From Mesorhizobium comanense (GTDB taxonomy: Bacteria; Pseudomonadota; Alphaproteobacteria; Rhizobiales; Rhizobiaceae): DNA of 64,000 bases. The notes below the pieces were generated by a model that saw only the letters and a program-made list of their open reading frames with translations, did not search any database and had not been told where the DNA came from. How positions within the stretch are numbered: position 1 is the stretch's first letter; every line of letters begins with the position of its first letter. A program made the position numbers and the translations under genes. The stretch covers positions 1-64,000 of the forward strand of contig NZ_SCNN01000013.1 in assembly GCF_005503535.1 (NCBI RefSeq). Reading direction: 5' to 3'. This document shows, piece by piece, positions 25,509 to 34,685 of the stretch.

Positions 25509-26279
25509 TCACATGAGGCCGGCTACCCCATCCCACAGCAGCTTCACCGCCACCACCGCGACCGTGGCATAGGTGAAGGGATAGAAAACCTCCGGCCGCA
25601 TGCGCCGCACCAGCCAGGCGCCTGCGATGGTCGAAAGCGGCGCCAGCGGCATCAGCACCGCGGACGCCGTCAGGTTGGCCGTGTCGAACTGGCCGAGCGC
25701 GAAATAGGGCACGAGCTTCAGCGCATTGGTGGCGGCAAAGAAAATCGCGGCGGTTCCCGACAGGATCTTCGGATCGAGCCGGATCGGCAAGGCGTAGACC
25801 TGGAAGGGCGGGCCGCCGACATGGGCGACGAAGCTGGTGAAGCCGGCGACCGTGCCCCAGATCGCAGCGGCGACGCGATTGGGTTCGGCCGCATGGTCGG
25901 AACCATGGCGGAACTGCAGGTACAGCCAGCGCAGCACGAAGATGATGGCGACGGCGCCGACGATCAGCCGCACCGCCTCTTCGGTGACCAGCGCGGCGGT
26001 CAGCCAGCCCAGACCAATGCCGACGACGGCGCCCGGAATCATATCGACCAGCATTTTCCTGTCGTAGACGCCCCACCACGTCCAGACAGACACGATGTCC
26101 ATGAGGCACAGGATCGGCAACAGGATGGCGGCCGCCTGCACCGGCGGGATGGTCAGCGCCATCAGCGGCACGCCGACGAAGCCGACAGCGCCGCCGAAGC
26201 CGCCCTTGGACAGGCCGACCAGGATGACCGCCGGAATGGCGGCCGCGTAGAACCACGGATCAACAAGGAGGCCTGACAT
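25509..26279 (-). CDS. TSUP-family (TauE/SafE) transporter
   Basis: A 256-residue permease with about eight membrane helices and the family motif VGLSKGGFGGAVGFVGVPLMAL near the start, then the second repeat-half motif GFTSFVAHVGGPPFQVYALP. Members export sulfite, sulfoacetate or related anions; the substrate here is not predictable. The start is uncertain: ATG 26,279 lacks a clear ribosome site, and a GTG at 26,336 is open upstream. Confidence 0.88.
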   Translation of the reverse strand: MSGLLVDPWFYAAAIPAVILVGLSKGGFGGAVGFVGVPLMALTIPPVQAAAILLPILCLMDIVSVWTWWGVYDRKMLVDMIPGAVVGIGLGWLTAALVTEEAVRLIVGAVAIIFVLRWLYLQFRHGSDHAAEPNRVAAAIWGTVAGFTSFVAHVGGPPFQVYALPIRLDPKILSGTAAIFFAATNALKLVPYFALGQFDTANLTASAVLMPLAPLSTIAGAWLVRRMRPEVFYPFTYATVAVVAVKLLWDGVAGLM

Positions 26280-26396
26280 GGGGAGGGGCTGGTCTGGAGG
26301 GAAAGCGCTTCTAGGCACTGAATAGCCCAGTTTCACGGGACGGGCGATAGCAAATTGTCGCCCGTCGGTAGCCTGCCTGCGAGAGGACGGCGCTGC

Positions 26397-27125
26397 CTAG
26401 CGCCGCGCCGAGACCAACAGGAACATCGGCCGCTCGAGCTCTTCCGAGAGTTCCGGCCTTTCCGCGATCTGCTCGGGCGTGGGGCAGAAATCCTCGACAT
26501 GCTCGATGGTGAAACCGCACCGGATCAGCGCGTTGAGCGTGGTGCCGGTCGTGCGATGATATTTGATCACGCCCTTGGCCAGCCAATCGGTCTTGCGCGG
26601 ACCTTCCACCAGATACTGGTCGACGGGCCATGTCTTGCGGCCTTCGGCGTCGATCGCCCAGCCGGGCCTGGTCGGGGCCATGAAGACCGGATGCTCCGTC
26701 GAGAACACGAAATGCCCGCCCGGCGCCAGCGCCTGGTGCACCGTCGCGAACAGGCGCGCGACGTCCTCGATATAGTGCAAGGCAAGCGAACTATAGGCGA
26801 GATCGAAGCCGCCTTGCGGCAGACTGAGCTGGCCCAGGTCGGCTCTCTCATAGGTGATGCCGCTGTCCGGGCCGGCAGCCCGCCCCCGGTCAAGCATCTT
26901 CTCCGACAGGTCCAGCCCGAGGACTTGGGCGGCTCCATTCTCATGCGCCCAGCGGCAGAACCAGCCGAAGCCGCAGCCGAGATCTACGACCCGCAGGCCG
27001 TTGATTTCAGGCAGCATCGCGCGCAACGCCGGCCATTCGGCGGCGCCGTCCAGTCCTTCGACCGATCGGCCGAGCTGGCTGTAGCCGGCGAAGAAATCCG
27101 GCTGGTCGTAGATATTCTGTGCCAT
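26397..27125 (-). CDS. Class I SAM-dependent methyltransferase
   Basis: A 242-residue methyltransferase. VVDLGCGFGWFCRWA is the SAM-binding motif I, VLGLDLSEKML is motif II, and LAYSSLALHYIED is the post-II/III region. The substrate is unknown. The ATG at 27,125 is preceded by AGAAGG. It follows the Lrp-type regulator on the same strand with a 69-base gap, so it could be cotranscribed. Confidence 0.86.
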   Translation of the reverse strand: MAQNIYDQPDFFAGYSQLGRSVEGLDGAAEWPALRAMLPEINGLRVVDLGCGFGWFCRWAHENGAAQVLGLDLSEKMLDRGRAAGPDSGITYERADLGQLSLPQGGFDLAYSSLALHYIEDVARLFATVHQALAPGGHFVFSTEHPVFMAPTRPGWAIDAEGRKTWPVDQYLVEGPRKTDWLAKGVIKYHRTTGTTLNALIRCGFTIEHVEDFCPTPEQIAERPELSEELERPMFLLVSARR

Positions 27126-27194
27126 GCCTTCTGGCTCCTCTGACAAGTATCCGGCGGGCCGGACGCACAGGTCCGCAGCTCCGCATATCCGACA

Positions 27195-27662
27195 CTATTC
27201 CGATTGCGCCCCGAGCGGCGGCGGCCGCCGCCGGATCGGCTGCGCCTTGATGATGGCGGTGCTGGTTTCGGCCTTGTCGGCGATGCGGTCGAGAATACCG
27301 TCGAGGTCGCCGATCGATCGCACGAACAGGCGGGCGATGAAACAGTCGTCGCCCGTCACCTTGTCGCACTCGCCGAACTCGGCGATCTCCTCGATCAGCT
27401 TCTGGACGATGTGAAGCTTGCCCGGCAAGGGTTTGATCCGCACGATCGCCTGCAGGGTATAGCCCAGCGCCAGCGGATCGATCTCGACAGTGAACGCCCG
27501 GATGACGCCGCGCTCCTCGAGCCGCCGCAGCCGCTCCGAAACACTCGGCGACGACAGGCCGACCTGAGCGGCAAGGTCCTTCAGCGACGTCCGCGCATCC
27601 CTGACGAGGAGTTCGAGGAGACTTCGGTCGAGATCGTCAAGCATTTCATTTTTCTCACTCAT
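27195..27662 (-). CDS. Lrp/AsnC-family transcriptional regulator
   Basis: A 155-residue regulator. The N-terminal helix-turn-helix reads LDRSLLELLVRDARTSLKDLAAQVGLSSPSVSERLRRLEERGVI, followed by the RAM ligand domain (GYTLQAIVRIKPLPGKLHIVQKLIEE; CDKVTGDDCFIARLFVRSIGDL). It is divergent from an EamA exporter with two tandem 15-bp palindromes between them, so it probably controls itself and the exporter in response to an amino acid (inference). Confidence 0.92.
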   Translation of the reverse strand: MSEKNEMLDDLDRSLLELLVRDARTSLKDLAAQVGLSSPSVSERLRRLEERGVIRAFTVEIDPLALGYTLQAIVRIKPLPGKLHIVQKLIEEIAEFGECDKVTGDDCFIARLFVRSIGDLDGILDRIADKAETSTAIIKAQPIRRRPPPLGAQSE

Positions 27663-27674
27663 ATGCGGATGCGC

Positions 27675-27705
27675 CCTAATATAATTAGGACAATATCTCA
27701 TATTG
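27675..27705. promoter_or_regulatory. Two tandem 15-bp palindromes, probable Lrp-type operators
   Basis: CCTAAT-ATA-ATTAGG (27,675-27,689) and CAATAT-CTC-ATATTG (27,691-27,705), both perfect, with centres 16 bases apart. They lie between the Lrp gene (start 27,662) and the EamA gene (start 27,777). Confidence 0.7.
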
Positions 27706-27776
27706 CCTTTTCGTCGTGATGGAAAGGCGTGTCATCGCATGAGATTATGCCGCTCATTGGGTCCGAGAGGTCAGTC

Positions 27777-28661
27777 ATGAACGATACGGTACGCGGCACG
27801 GCCGAAATGGCGGCCGCAATGGCGATCCTAGGAACGATCGGATGGTTCGTCGTTATGTCCGGCCAGCCGATCATGGACGTGGTCTTCTGGCGTTGCGCGT
27901 TCGGCGCGGCGACGCTGTTTGTGGTCTGCGCATCGCTTGGGCTCCTGCGCAACCGCCTGTCGCTGCGCGTCCTGGCGCTCGCCGCCCTTGGCGGCGCGGC
28001 CATCGTCGTCAACTGGGTGCTCCTGTTCAGCGCCTTTTCGCGCGCGTCGATCTCGATCGCCACCGCGGTCTACAACACGCAGCCCTTCATGCTGGTCGGC
28101 TTCGGAGCGCTCCTGTTCGCCGAGCGGCTGACTTTGTCCAAGCTGACCTGGCTCGCCATCGCCTTTGCCGGCATGGTGCTGATCGTCGAGGCGGCCCCTG
28201 ACGCGGGCGAAGTCGGAACCAACTACGTCGCCGGGATTCTGATGGCGCTTGCCGCGGCCTTCTTCTGGGCGGTCGCGGCCATCGTCACCAAGAAGCTCAG
28301 GGGCACGCCGCCGCATTTGATCGCGCTCATACAGGTCTGTGTCGGCGTCGTCATGCTGGCACCGTTCGCTGATCTTTCGCATCCTCCTGCCGACCCCTGG
28401 ACCTGGGCCACGCTGGCGACGCTCGGCGTCGTCCACACCGGGCTGGTGTATATCCTGCTCTATGGCGGTATCCAGAAACTGCCGACATATTTGCAGGGGT
28501 CGCTGTCCTTCATCTATCCGGTCGTCGCGATCCTGGTCGACGTTATCGCCTTCGGCCACCGGTTGCATCTCAGCCAGATCGTCGGCGCCGCCCTCATCCT
28601 GATCGCGGCCGCCGGCATGAATCTCGGCTGGAGCTTATGGAGATCGAAAGTTCCGGCTTAG
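27777..28661 (+). CDS. EamA/DMT-superfamily exporter
   Basis: A 294-residue permease with ten predicted membrane helices and two EamA domains (first about 10-135, second about 150-285). SISIATAVYNTQPFMLVGFGALLF is the typical helix-4/5 segment. Family members often export amino acids or metabolites. The ATG at 27,777 follows GAGAGG. It is divergent from, and likely controlled by, the Lrp-type gene. Confidence 0.88.
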   Translation: MNDTVRGTAEMAAAMAILGTIGWFVVMSGQPIMDVVFWRCAFGAATLFVVCASLGLLRNRLSLRVLALAALGGAAIVVNWVLLFSAFSRASISIATAVYNTQPFMLVGFGALLFAERLTLSKLTWLAIAFAGMVLIVEAAPDAGEVGTNYVAGILMALAAAFFWAVAAIVTKKLRGTPPHLIALIQVCVGVVMLAPFADLSHPPADPWTWATLATLGVVHTGLVYILLYGGIQKLPTYLQGSLSFIYPVVAILVDVIAFGHRLHLSQIVGAALILIAAAGMNLGWSLWRSKVPA

Positions 28662-28768
28662 AGCCCGCAGGACAACCACGCCGACGCTTTCTCGACGATG
28701 CGGTGCCGATTTGCGGGGCCGGCATGATCCGTGCCATGTAGGTTTAGGCAACATCGGCGGGTAGCGAC

Positions 28769-29371
28769 GTGGCAGTCGGATCTTTTCAGGGGCGGTTACT
28801 GCCTCGCGAACGCATCCTGTGGAGCGGACTGCCCGCACAGGGCCTGTTCTTCACTAGCCGCGACATCTTTCTGATACCGTTCAGCCTGCTCTGGTGCGGC
28901 TTTGCGATTTTCTGGACCTATACGGCCAAGAGTCAGGGCGCCCCGCTTTTCTTCTATGCTTGGGGAATGATGTTCGTCTGCATTGGGCTCTTCTTTGTCT
29001 TTGGCAGGTTCGCGGTCGACGCATGGTTGAGAACGCGCATCTCCTACGCGGTCACCGACAAGCGCATTCTCATTGCGCGTGCCGCGCCTTTTTCCAACTT
29101 CACATCGATCGATTTGGAGCGCCTGCCCGACGTCCAGCTAACCGGCGAGGGAGCGAAGCGCGGCAGTTTGCGTTTCGGAGCGGCGACATCCATCTTCGGG
29201 AATTTGGGAACGGGCTGGTCTCGGGGTCCTTATCAAGGTTTTGGCAGCTTTTCCCCGTCTCTTGACCCCGTCCCGCAATTTCTCGGGATCGAAGACCCGT
29301 CGAAGGTATTCGACTTGATCATGAAGGCCAGCGACGCCATCCGCTCGAGATCGTCAGCCGTCGGGCGTTGA
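28769..29371 (+). CDS. PH-domain membrane protein
   Basis: A 200-residue protein with a GTG start. Two membrane helices (about 35-85) are followed by a bacterial pleckstrin-homology-like domain (ISYAVTDKRILIAR...SIDLERLPDVQL). The N-terminal LLPRERILWSGLPAQGLFFTSRD is also seen in this family. Such proteins are poorly characterised; no function is assigned. Confidence 0.75.
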   Translation: MAVGSFQGRLLPRERILWSGLPAQGLFFTSRDIFLIPFSLLWCGFAIFWTYTAKSQGAPLFFYAWGMMFVCIGLFFVFGRFAVDAWLRTRISYAVTDKRILIARAAPFSNFTSIDLERLPDVQLTGEGAKRGSLRFGAATSIFGNLGTGWSRGPYQGFGSFSPSLDPVPQFLGIEDPSKVFDLIMKASDAIRSRSSAVGR

Positions 29372-29461
29372 CCCTCCATCTGTTCAATCCCTCCACTTTG
29401 CTCTATGCCGCAATCCAACCATCTTCGCCCGGCATAGGCGAAAATCCGGGATCGAAGAACC

Positions 29462-30109
29462 ATGAACGACGCAACGCCTCCCAACCGCTGCCGCATCGTG
29501 CTGATCGCGCCGCCAGGCGTGCCGGCCGACCGCATCGCGTCCGCCTTCGAAGGCGGCGACGTCGCCTCGCTGATCCTGCCCGAGAACGGCATGGACGAAG
29601 CCTCTTTCCAGGCCTTCGCCGAGGAGATCGTACCGGCGGCGCAGGCTGCGGGCGCCGCCGTCGTCGTCGCCGGCGATACGCGCATTGCCGGCCGCGTCCA
29701 CGCCGACGGCATCCATGTCGAGACCGGCAAGGCAGAACTCGCCGAGACGATTGAACATTTCCAGTCCAGGATGATGGTTGGCACCGGCGGGGCCAAGACG
29801 CGCGACGACGCGCTGGAACTCGGCGAAGCAAGGCCCGATTACATCTTCTTCGGCCGCTTCGGCTATGACAACAAGCCCGAGCCGCACCCGCGCAACCTGT
29901 CTCTGGGTCAATGGTGGGCTGAGATGATCCAGATCCCGTGCATCGTCATGGCCGGCTCCGACCTCGCCTCGGTCGAGACAGTGGCCTCCACCGGCGCGGA
30001 GTTTGTCGCGCTGTCGAGCGCGGTGTTCGCCGACGGCGTCGATGCGAAAGCGGCGATCGCCCGGGCCAATGCGCTGCTCGACGAAACCGCGCCGCGTTTC
30101 GAGGATTGA
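29462..30109 (+). CDS. Thiamine-phosphate-synthase-like (ThiE/TenI) protein
   Basis: A 215-residue TIM-barrel protein of the ThiE/TenI group. Matching blocks are AAVVVAGDTRIAGRVHADGIHVETG, YIFFGRFG and CIVMAGSDLASVETVASTGAEFVALSSAVF. True ThiE has a G-x-S-x-H/T loop after the HVGQ-like motif; here the equivalent reads VGTGGAKTRDDAL, so catalytic competence is doubtful. No other thiamine gene is near. It ends one base before the Sel1-repeat gene, so the two form a tight operon. Confidence 0.72.
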   Translation: MNDATPPNRCRIVLIAPPGVPADRIASAFEGGDVASLILPENGMDEASFQAFAEEIVPAAQAAGAAVVVAGDTRIAGRVHADGIHVETGKAELAETIEHFQSRMMVGTGGAKTRDDALELGEARPDYIFFGRFGYDNKPEPHPRNLSLGQWWAEMIQIPCIVMAGSDLASVETVASTGAEFVALSSAVFADGVDAKAAIARANALLDETAPRFED

Positions 30110-30110
30110 C

Positions 30111-31157
30111 GTGTCTCCGGCAAGGCTTCCCCTGCAGGCCCTGCTAGCGGCGGCCATGATTCAGGCCGCTGCCGCCGGGACGGTTCCGGTTCCGGTTCCG
30201 GAGGCGAGGCCGGACACCGGCGTGCATACCGACAAGCCGATCGAAAACCAGCTGCCGCAGCCCGCCACCACGGCGGAGCCTGCCACGCTGCCTTCCATCG
30301 ATAATTTGAATCCGGACCGTTTCGGGGCCAAACCGGCGGACGCGGCCTACGGCGCCTTCCAGCGCGGGCTTTACAAGACAGCCTACAACCTCGCTCTGGT
30401 TCGCGCGCAAAATGGCGACGCGGCGGCGCAGACACTGGTGGCCGAAATCCTGTCGCGCGGGCTGGGAGTGCCGGTGAACACGGCTGAAGCCGCCAAATGG
30501 TATGCGCTTGCCGCGGAGCAGGGCGTGCCGGAATCGCAATTCCAGTACGCGCTGATGCTGCTCGACGGCCGCTACGTGAAGAAGGACGAGAAGGAAGCCT
30601 ATGCGCTGATGCAGGCCGCCGCCGAAGCCGGCAACCAGCTGGCGCAGTTCAATTTCGCGCAAATGCTGGTCCGGCAGGATCCTGGCGACGCGGGCCTGAC
30701 CAAGGCGGTTTCCTACTATGAGCGTGCCGCCGCGACCGGCCTTGCCGACGCCCAGTACGCCATGTCCCAGATCTATGCCAACGGCGTCGGCGGCAAGCCC
30801 CGCGACGATGCGCAGGCAAGGCGGTTCCTGGCGCAGGCGGCGCGTCAGAATTACGATACCGCGCAGATCGATCTCGCGGCCTGGATGATCGAGGGCCGCG
30901 GCGGGCCGCGCGACCTGAAATCGGCTTTCGGCTGGACAAAGCAGGCGGCCGAGGGCGGCAACATCGCGGCCCGCAATCGCCTGGCCAAACTCTATATGCA
31001 GGGCATCGGCACCGACCCCGATCTGGTGCTCGCAGGAGCCTGGTACATCGTCGCCCGCCGTGCCGGTCTCATCGACCCGCAGATGGACGATTTCCTGCAG
31101 GGCCTGAGCGACGACGAGACCAAGCAGGCCTTGCAGAAGGCGAACCGGTTGCCCTGA
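30111..31157 (+). CDS. Secreted Sel1-repeat (TPR-like) protein
   Basis: A 348-residue protein starting at GTG 30,111, one base after the ThiE-like stop. A signal peptide (ends about residue 22) and a Pro/Thr-rich linker precede at least five Sel1 repeats (AAKWYALAAEQGVPESQFQYALMLLDG, then AYALMQAAAEAGNQLAQFNFAQML, AVSYYERAAATGLADAQYAMSQIYANG and others). Sel1 proteins are scaffolds, in rhizobia often linked to envelope or exopolysaccharide control (as ExoR); this one is not ExoR by sequence. Confidence 0.85.
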   Translation: MSPARLPLQALLAAAMIQAAAAGTVPVPVPEARPDTGVHTDKPIENQLPQPATTAEPATLPSIDNLNPDRFGAKPADAAYGAFQRGLYKTAYNLALVRAQNGDAAAQTLVAEILSRGLGVPVNTAEAAKWYALAAEQGVPESQFQYALMLLDGRYVKKDEKEAYALMQAAAEAGNQLAQFNFAQMLVRQDPGDAGLTKAVSYYERAAATGLADAQYAMSQIYANGVGGKPRDDAQARRFLAQAARQNYDTAQIDLAAWMIEGRGGPRDLKSAFGWTKQAAEGGNIAARNRLAKLYMQGIGTDPDLVLAGAWYIVARRAGLIDPQMDDFLQGLSDDETKQALQKANRLP

Positions 31158-31286
31158 GGTGGTCGCCGGCATCGGCCTTGCCCATTCAGCGGACCGGCCG
31201 CTCCCTTGCCTCTTCCGGCGATTTGTGGTCTTGGGAGCCCAAAATCGCTTGTCTGGCGAAAAAATCTCATTCCGGATCCCATCATC

Positions 31287-31853
31287 ATGGCCAAGATCAA
31301 TGGCAACGAAATCCGTCCCGGCTATGTCATCGAGCACGATGGCGGACTCTGGGTGGCGGTCAAGACCAACACCGTCAAGCCCGGCAAGGGCGGCGCCTAC
31401 AACCAGGTCGAACTGAAGAACCTCATCAACGGCACCAAGCTCAACGAGCGCTTCCGCTCCGCCGAGACGGTCGAGCAGATCCGGCTCGACCTCAAGGATT
31501 TTTCCTTCCTCTACGAGCAGGACGACGCGCTGGTGTTCATGGACACCCAAAGCTATGAGCAGCTCGAACTGAACAAGGATTTCGTCGGCGACCGCTCCGC
31601 CTTCCTGCAGGACGGCATGATGGTGACGGTGCAGCTCTACGAGGAAAGGCCGATCGGCATTTCGCTGCCTGATTATGTGACGCTGACCATCACCGAGGCA
31701 GACCCGGTCGTGAAGGGCCAGACGGCGGCGTCCTCCTACAAGCCGGCGGTTCTGGAGAACGGCATCCGCGTGCTTGTACCGCCCTTCATCGGCGCCGGCG
31801 AACGCATCATCGTCGACACCAACGAAATCACTTACGTGCGCCGCGCCGACTGA
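31287..31853 (+). CDS. efp: Elongation factor P
   Basis: Relieves ribosome stalling at polyproline. It has 188 residues from the ATG at 31,287. The lysine that is beta-lysylated by EpmA in many bacteria is K34 in KPGKGGA. All three domains are present, with the C-terminal LVPPFIGAGERIIVDTNEITYVRRAD. It lies 24 bases upstream of suhB. Confidence 0.97.
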   Translation: MAKINGNEIRPGYVIEHDGGLWVAVKTNTVKPGKGGAYNQVELKNLINGTKLNERFRSAETVEQIRLDLKDFSFLYEQDDALVFMDTQSYEQLELNKDFVGDRSAFLQDGMMVTVQLYEERPIGISLPDYVTLTITEADPVVKGQTAASSYKPAVLENGIRVLVPPFIGAGERIIVDTNEITYVRRAD

Positions 31854-31877
31854 CGCGCAGGCACAGGAAGACACACG

Positions 31878-32678
31878 ATGGCACGCTCAGCCCTCCTCAA
31901 CGTCATGGTCCAGGCCGCAATGAAGGCCGGCCGCTCGCTGGCACGCGACTTCGGCGAGGTCCAGAACCTGCAGGTCTCGATGAAGGGCCCGGGCGACTAT
32001 GTCAGCCAGGCCGACCGCAAGGCCGAGGATATCGTCTTTGCCGAACTGTCGAAGGCGCGCGCCGGTTACGGCTTCCTGATGGAGGAGCGCGGCGCGGTCG
32101 CCGGTGACGATGACCAGCACCGCTGGATCGTCGACCCGCTGGACGGGACCACCAATTTCCTGCACGGCATTCCGCTCTTCGCCGTCTCGATCGCGCTCGA
32201 ACGCCAGGGCCAGATCGTGGCAGGCGTGATCTACAACCCGGCCATGGACGAGCTCTATACGACCGAGCGCGGCGGCGGCGCGTTCATGAACGACCGCCGG
32301 CTGCGCGTCGCCGGCCGCACCAAGCTGGTCGACACGGTGATCGGCTGCGGGGTGCCGCATCTGGGACGCGGCCACCACGGCAATTTCCTCGTCGAATTGC
32401 GCAACGTCATGGCCGAGGTCTCCGGCGTGCGTCGTCTTGGCTCCGCCGCGCTAGACCTCGCCTATGTCGCGGCCGGCCGCATGGACGGATTCTGGGAGAC
32501 CGGCCTGTCGGCCTGGGACATCGCCGCCGGCCTGCTGCTGATCCGCGAAGCAGGCGGCTTCGTCTCCGACATGGATGGCGGACAGGATATGCTGGACAAC
32601 GGCTCGGTCGTCGCCGGCAATGAGGTGATCCAACGCGCCTTGCTGAAGACGGTGAAAATCCCGTACGCGCCCCGCTGA
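31878..32678 (+). CDS. suhB: Inositol-1-monophosphatase SuhB
   Basis: Mg-dependent phosphatase of 266 residues. The metal site is DPLDGTTNF (86-94) with E70 in MEERG, and the second family motif is SAWDIAAGLLLIREAGG. In enterobacteria SuhB also joins the rRNA antitermination complex. The efp-suhB order is common in Rhizobiales. The 146 bases after the stop (32,679-32,824) hold a partial dispersed-repeat-like stretch and nothing coding. Confidence 0.95.
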   Translation: MARSALLNVMVQAAMKAGRSLARDFGEVQNLQVSMKGPGDYVSQADRKAEDIVFAELSKARAGYGFLMEERGAVAGDDDQHRWIVDPLDGTTNFLHGIPLFAVSIALERQGQIVAGVIYNPAMDELYTTERGGGAFMNDRRLRVAGRTKLVDTVIGCGVPHLGRGHHGNFLVELRNVMAEVSGVRRLGSAALDLAYVAAGRMDGFWETGLSAWDIAAGLLLIREAGGFVSDMDGGQDMLDNGSVVAGNEVIQRALLKTVKIPYAPR

Positions 32679-32824
32679 AGCAGTCCGGGAAAAGCGCGTA
32701 GCGCTTTCTCTTGGGGATACCGCAGGGCTCGCCGCGCGCTGAAGCGCCGCAGTCGCAAAACCGCAACCAAAGCTTGAAATACTGTCCAGCGGCTGCCCAG
32801 ATTAGGGGTGACACAGGACGATAG

Positions 32825-33511
32825 ATGACCAATACCCCGCCGCAACTCGATATTCCCTTCGTCGGGCGCTGGCACTACTCCCGCGCCGAGATGATCGCCG
32901 ACGGCATCGTGCATGCGGTCGGCATCGTGCTGGCGATCGCGGCCGGTTCGGCGCTGCTGTCGCTGGCTGCGTTCCGGGTCGGGCCGGGTGAGTACATCGC
33001 CGCCGCCTTCTACGTGGTTTCGCTGCTCACCGTGCTGTCGGTATCGCTCACCTACAATCTGTGGCCTGTTTCCTCGCCGGTGAAATGGGTGCTGCGGCGC
33101 TTCGATCATGCCGCGATCTATCTTCTCATCGCCGCCACCTACACGCCCTTCCTTGCCCAGCTCGACGGCTCGCCGCTGGCCGGCTGGATGATCGTGGTGG
33201 TCTGGGCCGCCGCGGCGACGGGCATAGTGCTCAAGGTGTTTTTCCCCGGACGCCTCGACCGGTTGGCAATCCTGTTCTACCTCGCCATCGGCTGGAGCGG
33301 CATCGTCCTCGTCAAGCCGCTCGTCGAGACCCTGCCCACGACATCGATTGTGCTCATCGTCGCCGGCGGCATCGTCTATTCCTGCGGCGTCATTTTCTTC
33401 GCCTGGAAAGGACTGCGCTTCCACAACGCGCTGTGGCACGGCTTCGTCGTCGTCGGCGCCGGCCTGCATCTGGCGGCCATGGTCGACTGCCTGGTCATCA
33501 GCCGACTTTGA
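32825..33511 (+). CDS. Hemolysin III family membrane protein (YqfA-like)
   Basis: A 228-residue member of the PAQR/hemolysin III family with seven predicted helices. The conserved histidines appear in ADGIVHAVG, FDHAAIYLLIAATYTPF and FHNALWHGFVVVGAGLH. Despite the name most members are not shown to be haemolytic; the role is membrane-lipid related at best. Confidence 0.88.
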   Translation: MTNTPPQLDIPFVGRWHYSRAEMIADGIVHAVGIVLAIAAGSALLSLAAFRVGPGEYIAAAFYVVSLLTVLSVSLTYNLWPVSSPVKWVLRRFDHAAIYLLIAATYTPFLAQLDGSPLAGWMIVVVWAAAATGIVLKVFFPGRLDRLAILFYLAIGWSGIVLVKPLVETLPTTSIVLIVAGGIVYSCGVIFFAWKGLRFHNALWHGFVVVGAGLHLAAMVDCLVISRL

Positions 33512-33658
33512 TCCCGCGAACCGGCTCCGGTTTCACCGCCGGATGAGACTTCCCGCACGCGCGCTTCGCGGCAATATTGCCAAGCGCCATTCAATTTGGT
33601 CACAATTCCGTTTAGAGTCGCGAACAATGTGATCGGCGGCATCGGAAACGGGGCACGG

Positions 33659-34684
33659 ATGGCTTTCCTCAGATCTTTCGGCATGGGCAGGCGCTCCGAC
33701 GTACTGATCTACGATCCGCATAAACTGTCGAGTCCGCAGGTGTTTCTGCTGACCATGGTCATCTTCCTGGCCATCGTCGCTTTCATTGCCGCCATTCTCA
33801 CCCGCCAGATCTCGACGGCTTTCGTCACCAATCCCGGGCTGAACGGCCTCATTCTCGGTGTCCTGGTGGTCGGCATCCTGCTGGCCTTCGCCCAGGTGGG
33901 CCGGCTGTTTCGCGAGGTGCGCTGGGTCAACTCCTTCCGAGCAGGATCGGAGACCATCGAACCGGTGCTGCTGGCGCCGATGAAGGCGATGATCGGCCGC
34001 TCCTCGACGATGGCCTTCTCGACATCCTCGATGCGCACCATGCTCGATTCCATCGCCACGCGCCTCGACGAAAGCCGCGACACCTCGCGCTACCTCGTCG
34101 GCCTGCTGGTGTTTCTGGGCCTGCTCGGCACCTTCTGGGGCCTGTTGAACACGATTGGCTCGATCCGCGAGACCATCGAATCGCTCGACCCCGGCACCGG
34201 CGACGCGGCGGCGGTGCTCGATTCGCTGAAACAGGGCCTGTCGGCGCCGCTCGCCGGCATGGGCACGGCGTTCTCGTCCTCGCTGTTCGGCCTTTCGGGC
34301 TCGCTGGTGCTGGGCTTCCTCGACCTGCAGGCTGGCCGCGCCCAGACCCGCTTCTACACCGAACTGGAAAACTGGCTGTCCTCGGTGACCGACCTGTCGT
34401 CCGACATCGTCGTCTCCGATCCGGCAAAGGCCGAGCCGTCGGACGAAATCCGCCTGTTGTCGGAGCGGTTGCGCAGCATGCAGGAGAATGGCGGCGGCTC
34501 CAACCCGCGCGTCGCCACCGCCATGGCCAACCTGGCCGACGGCATCTCCGGCCTCGTCAAGAACATGCGCTCCGAGCAGCAGATTATGCGCGACTGGGTG
34601 GAGGCGCAGTCCGACGAGCAGAAGGCGATGCGCAACACGCTGGAAAAGATCGCCGACGCGCTGAAGAAGCAGGGAGTGCACTGA
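33659..34684 (+). CDS. MotA/TolQ/ExbB-family channel protein of unknown system
   Basis: A 341-residue protein with about four membrane helices. SRYLVGLLVFLGLLGTFWGLLNTIGSI and LAGMGTAFSSSLFGLSGSLVLGFLDLQ are the paired MotA/TolQ-type pore segments. The C-terminal cytoplasmic tail is charged and helical. It is not TolQ (present elsewhere) and is not next to flagellar genes. The ATG at 33,659 gives MAFLRSFGMGRR; an earlier TTG at 33,596 is open but unlikely. The next gene, one base later, supplies a MotB-like partner. Confidence 0.82.
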   Translation: MAFLRSFGMGRRSDVLIYDPHKLSSPQVFLLTMVIFLAIVAFIAAILTRQISTAFVTNPGLNGLILGVLVVGILLAFAQVGRLFREVRWVNSFRAGSETIEPVLLAPMKAMIGRSSTMAFSTSSMRTMLDSIATRLDESRDTSRYLVGLLVFLGLLGTFWGLLNTIGSIRETIESLDPGTGDAAAVLDSLKQGLSAPLAGMGTAFSSSLFGLSGSLVLGFLDLQAGRAQTRFYTELENWLSSVTDLSSDIVVSDPAKAEPSDEIRLLSERLRSMQENGGGSNPRVATAMANLADGISGLVKNMRSEQQIMRDWVEAQSDEQKAMRNTLEKIADALKKQGVH

Positions 34685-34685
34685 C

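Noticed and set aside
32679..32824. suhB RNA motif near suhB
   Set aside because: The known motif lies upstream of suhB-type genes and ends in a terminator; here the upstream gap is only 24 bases, and the downstream region lacks the expected structure.
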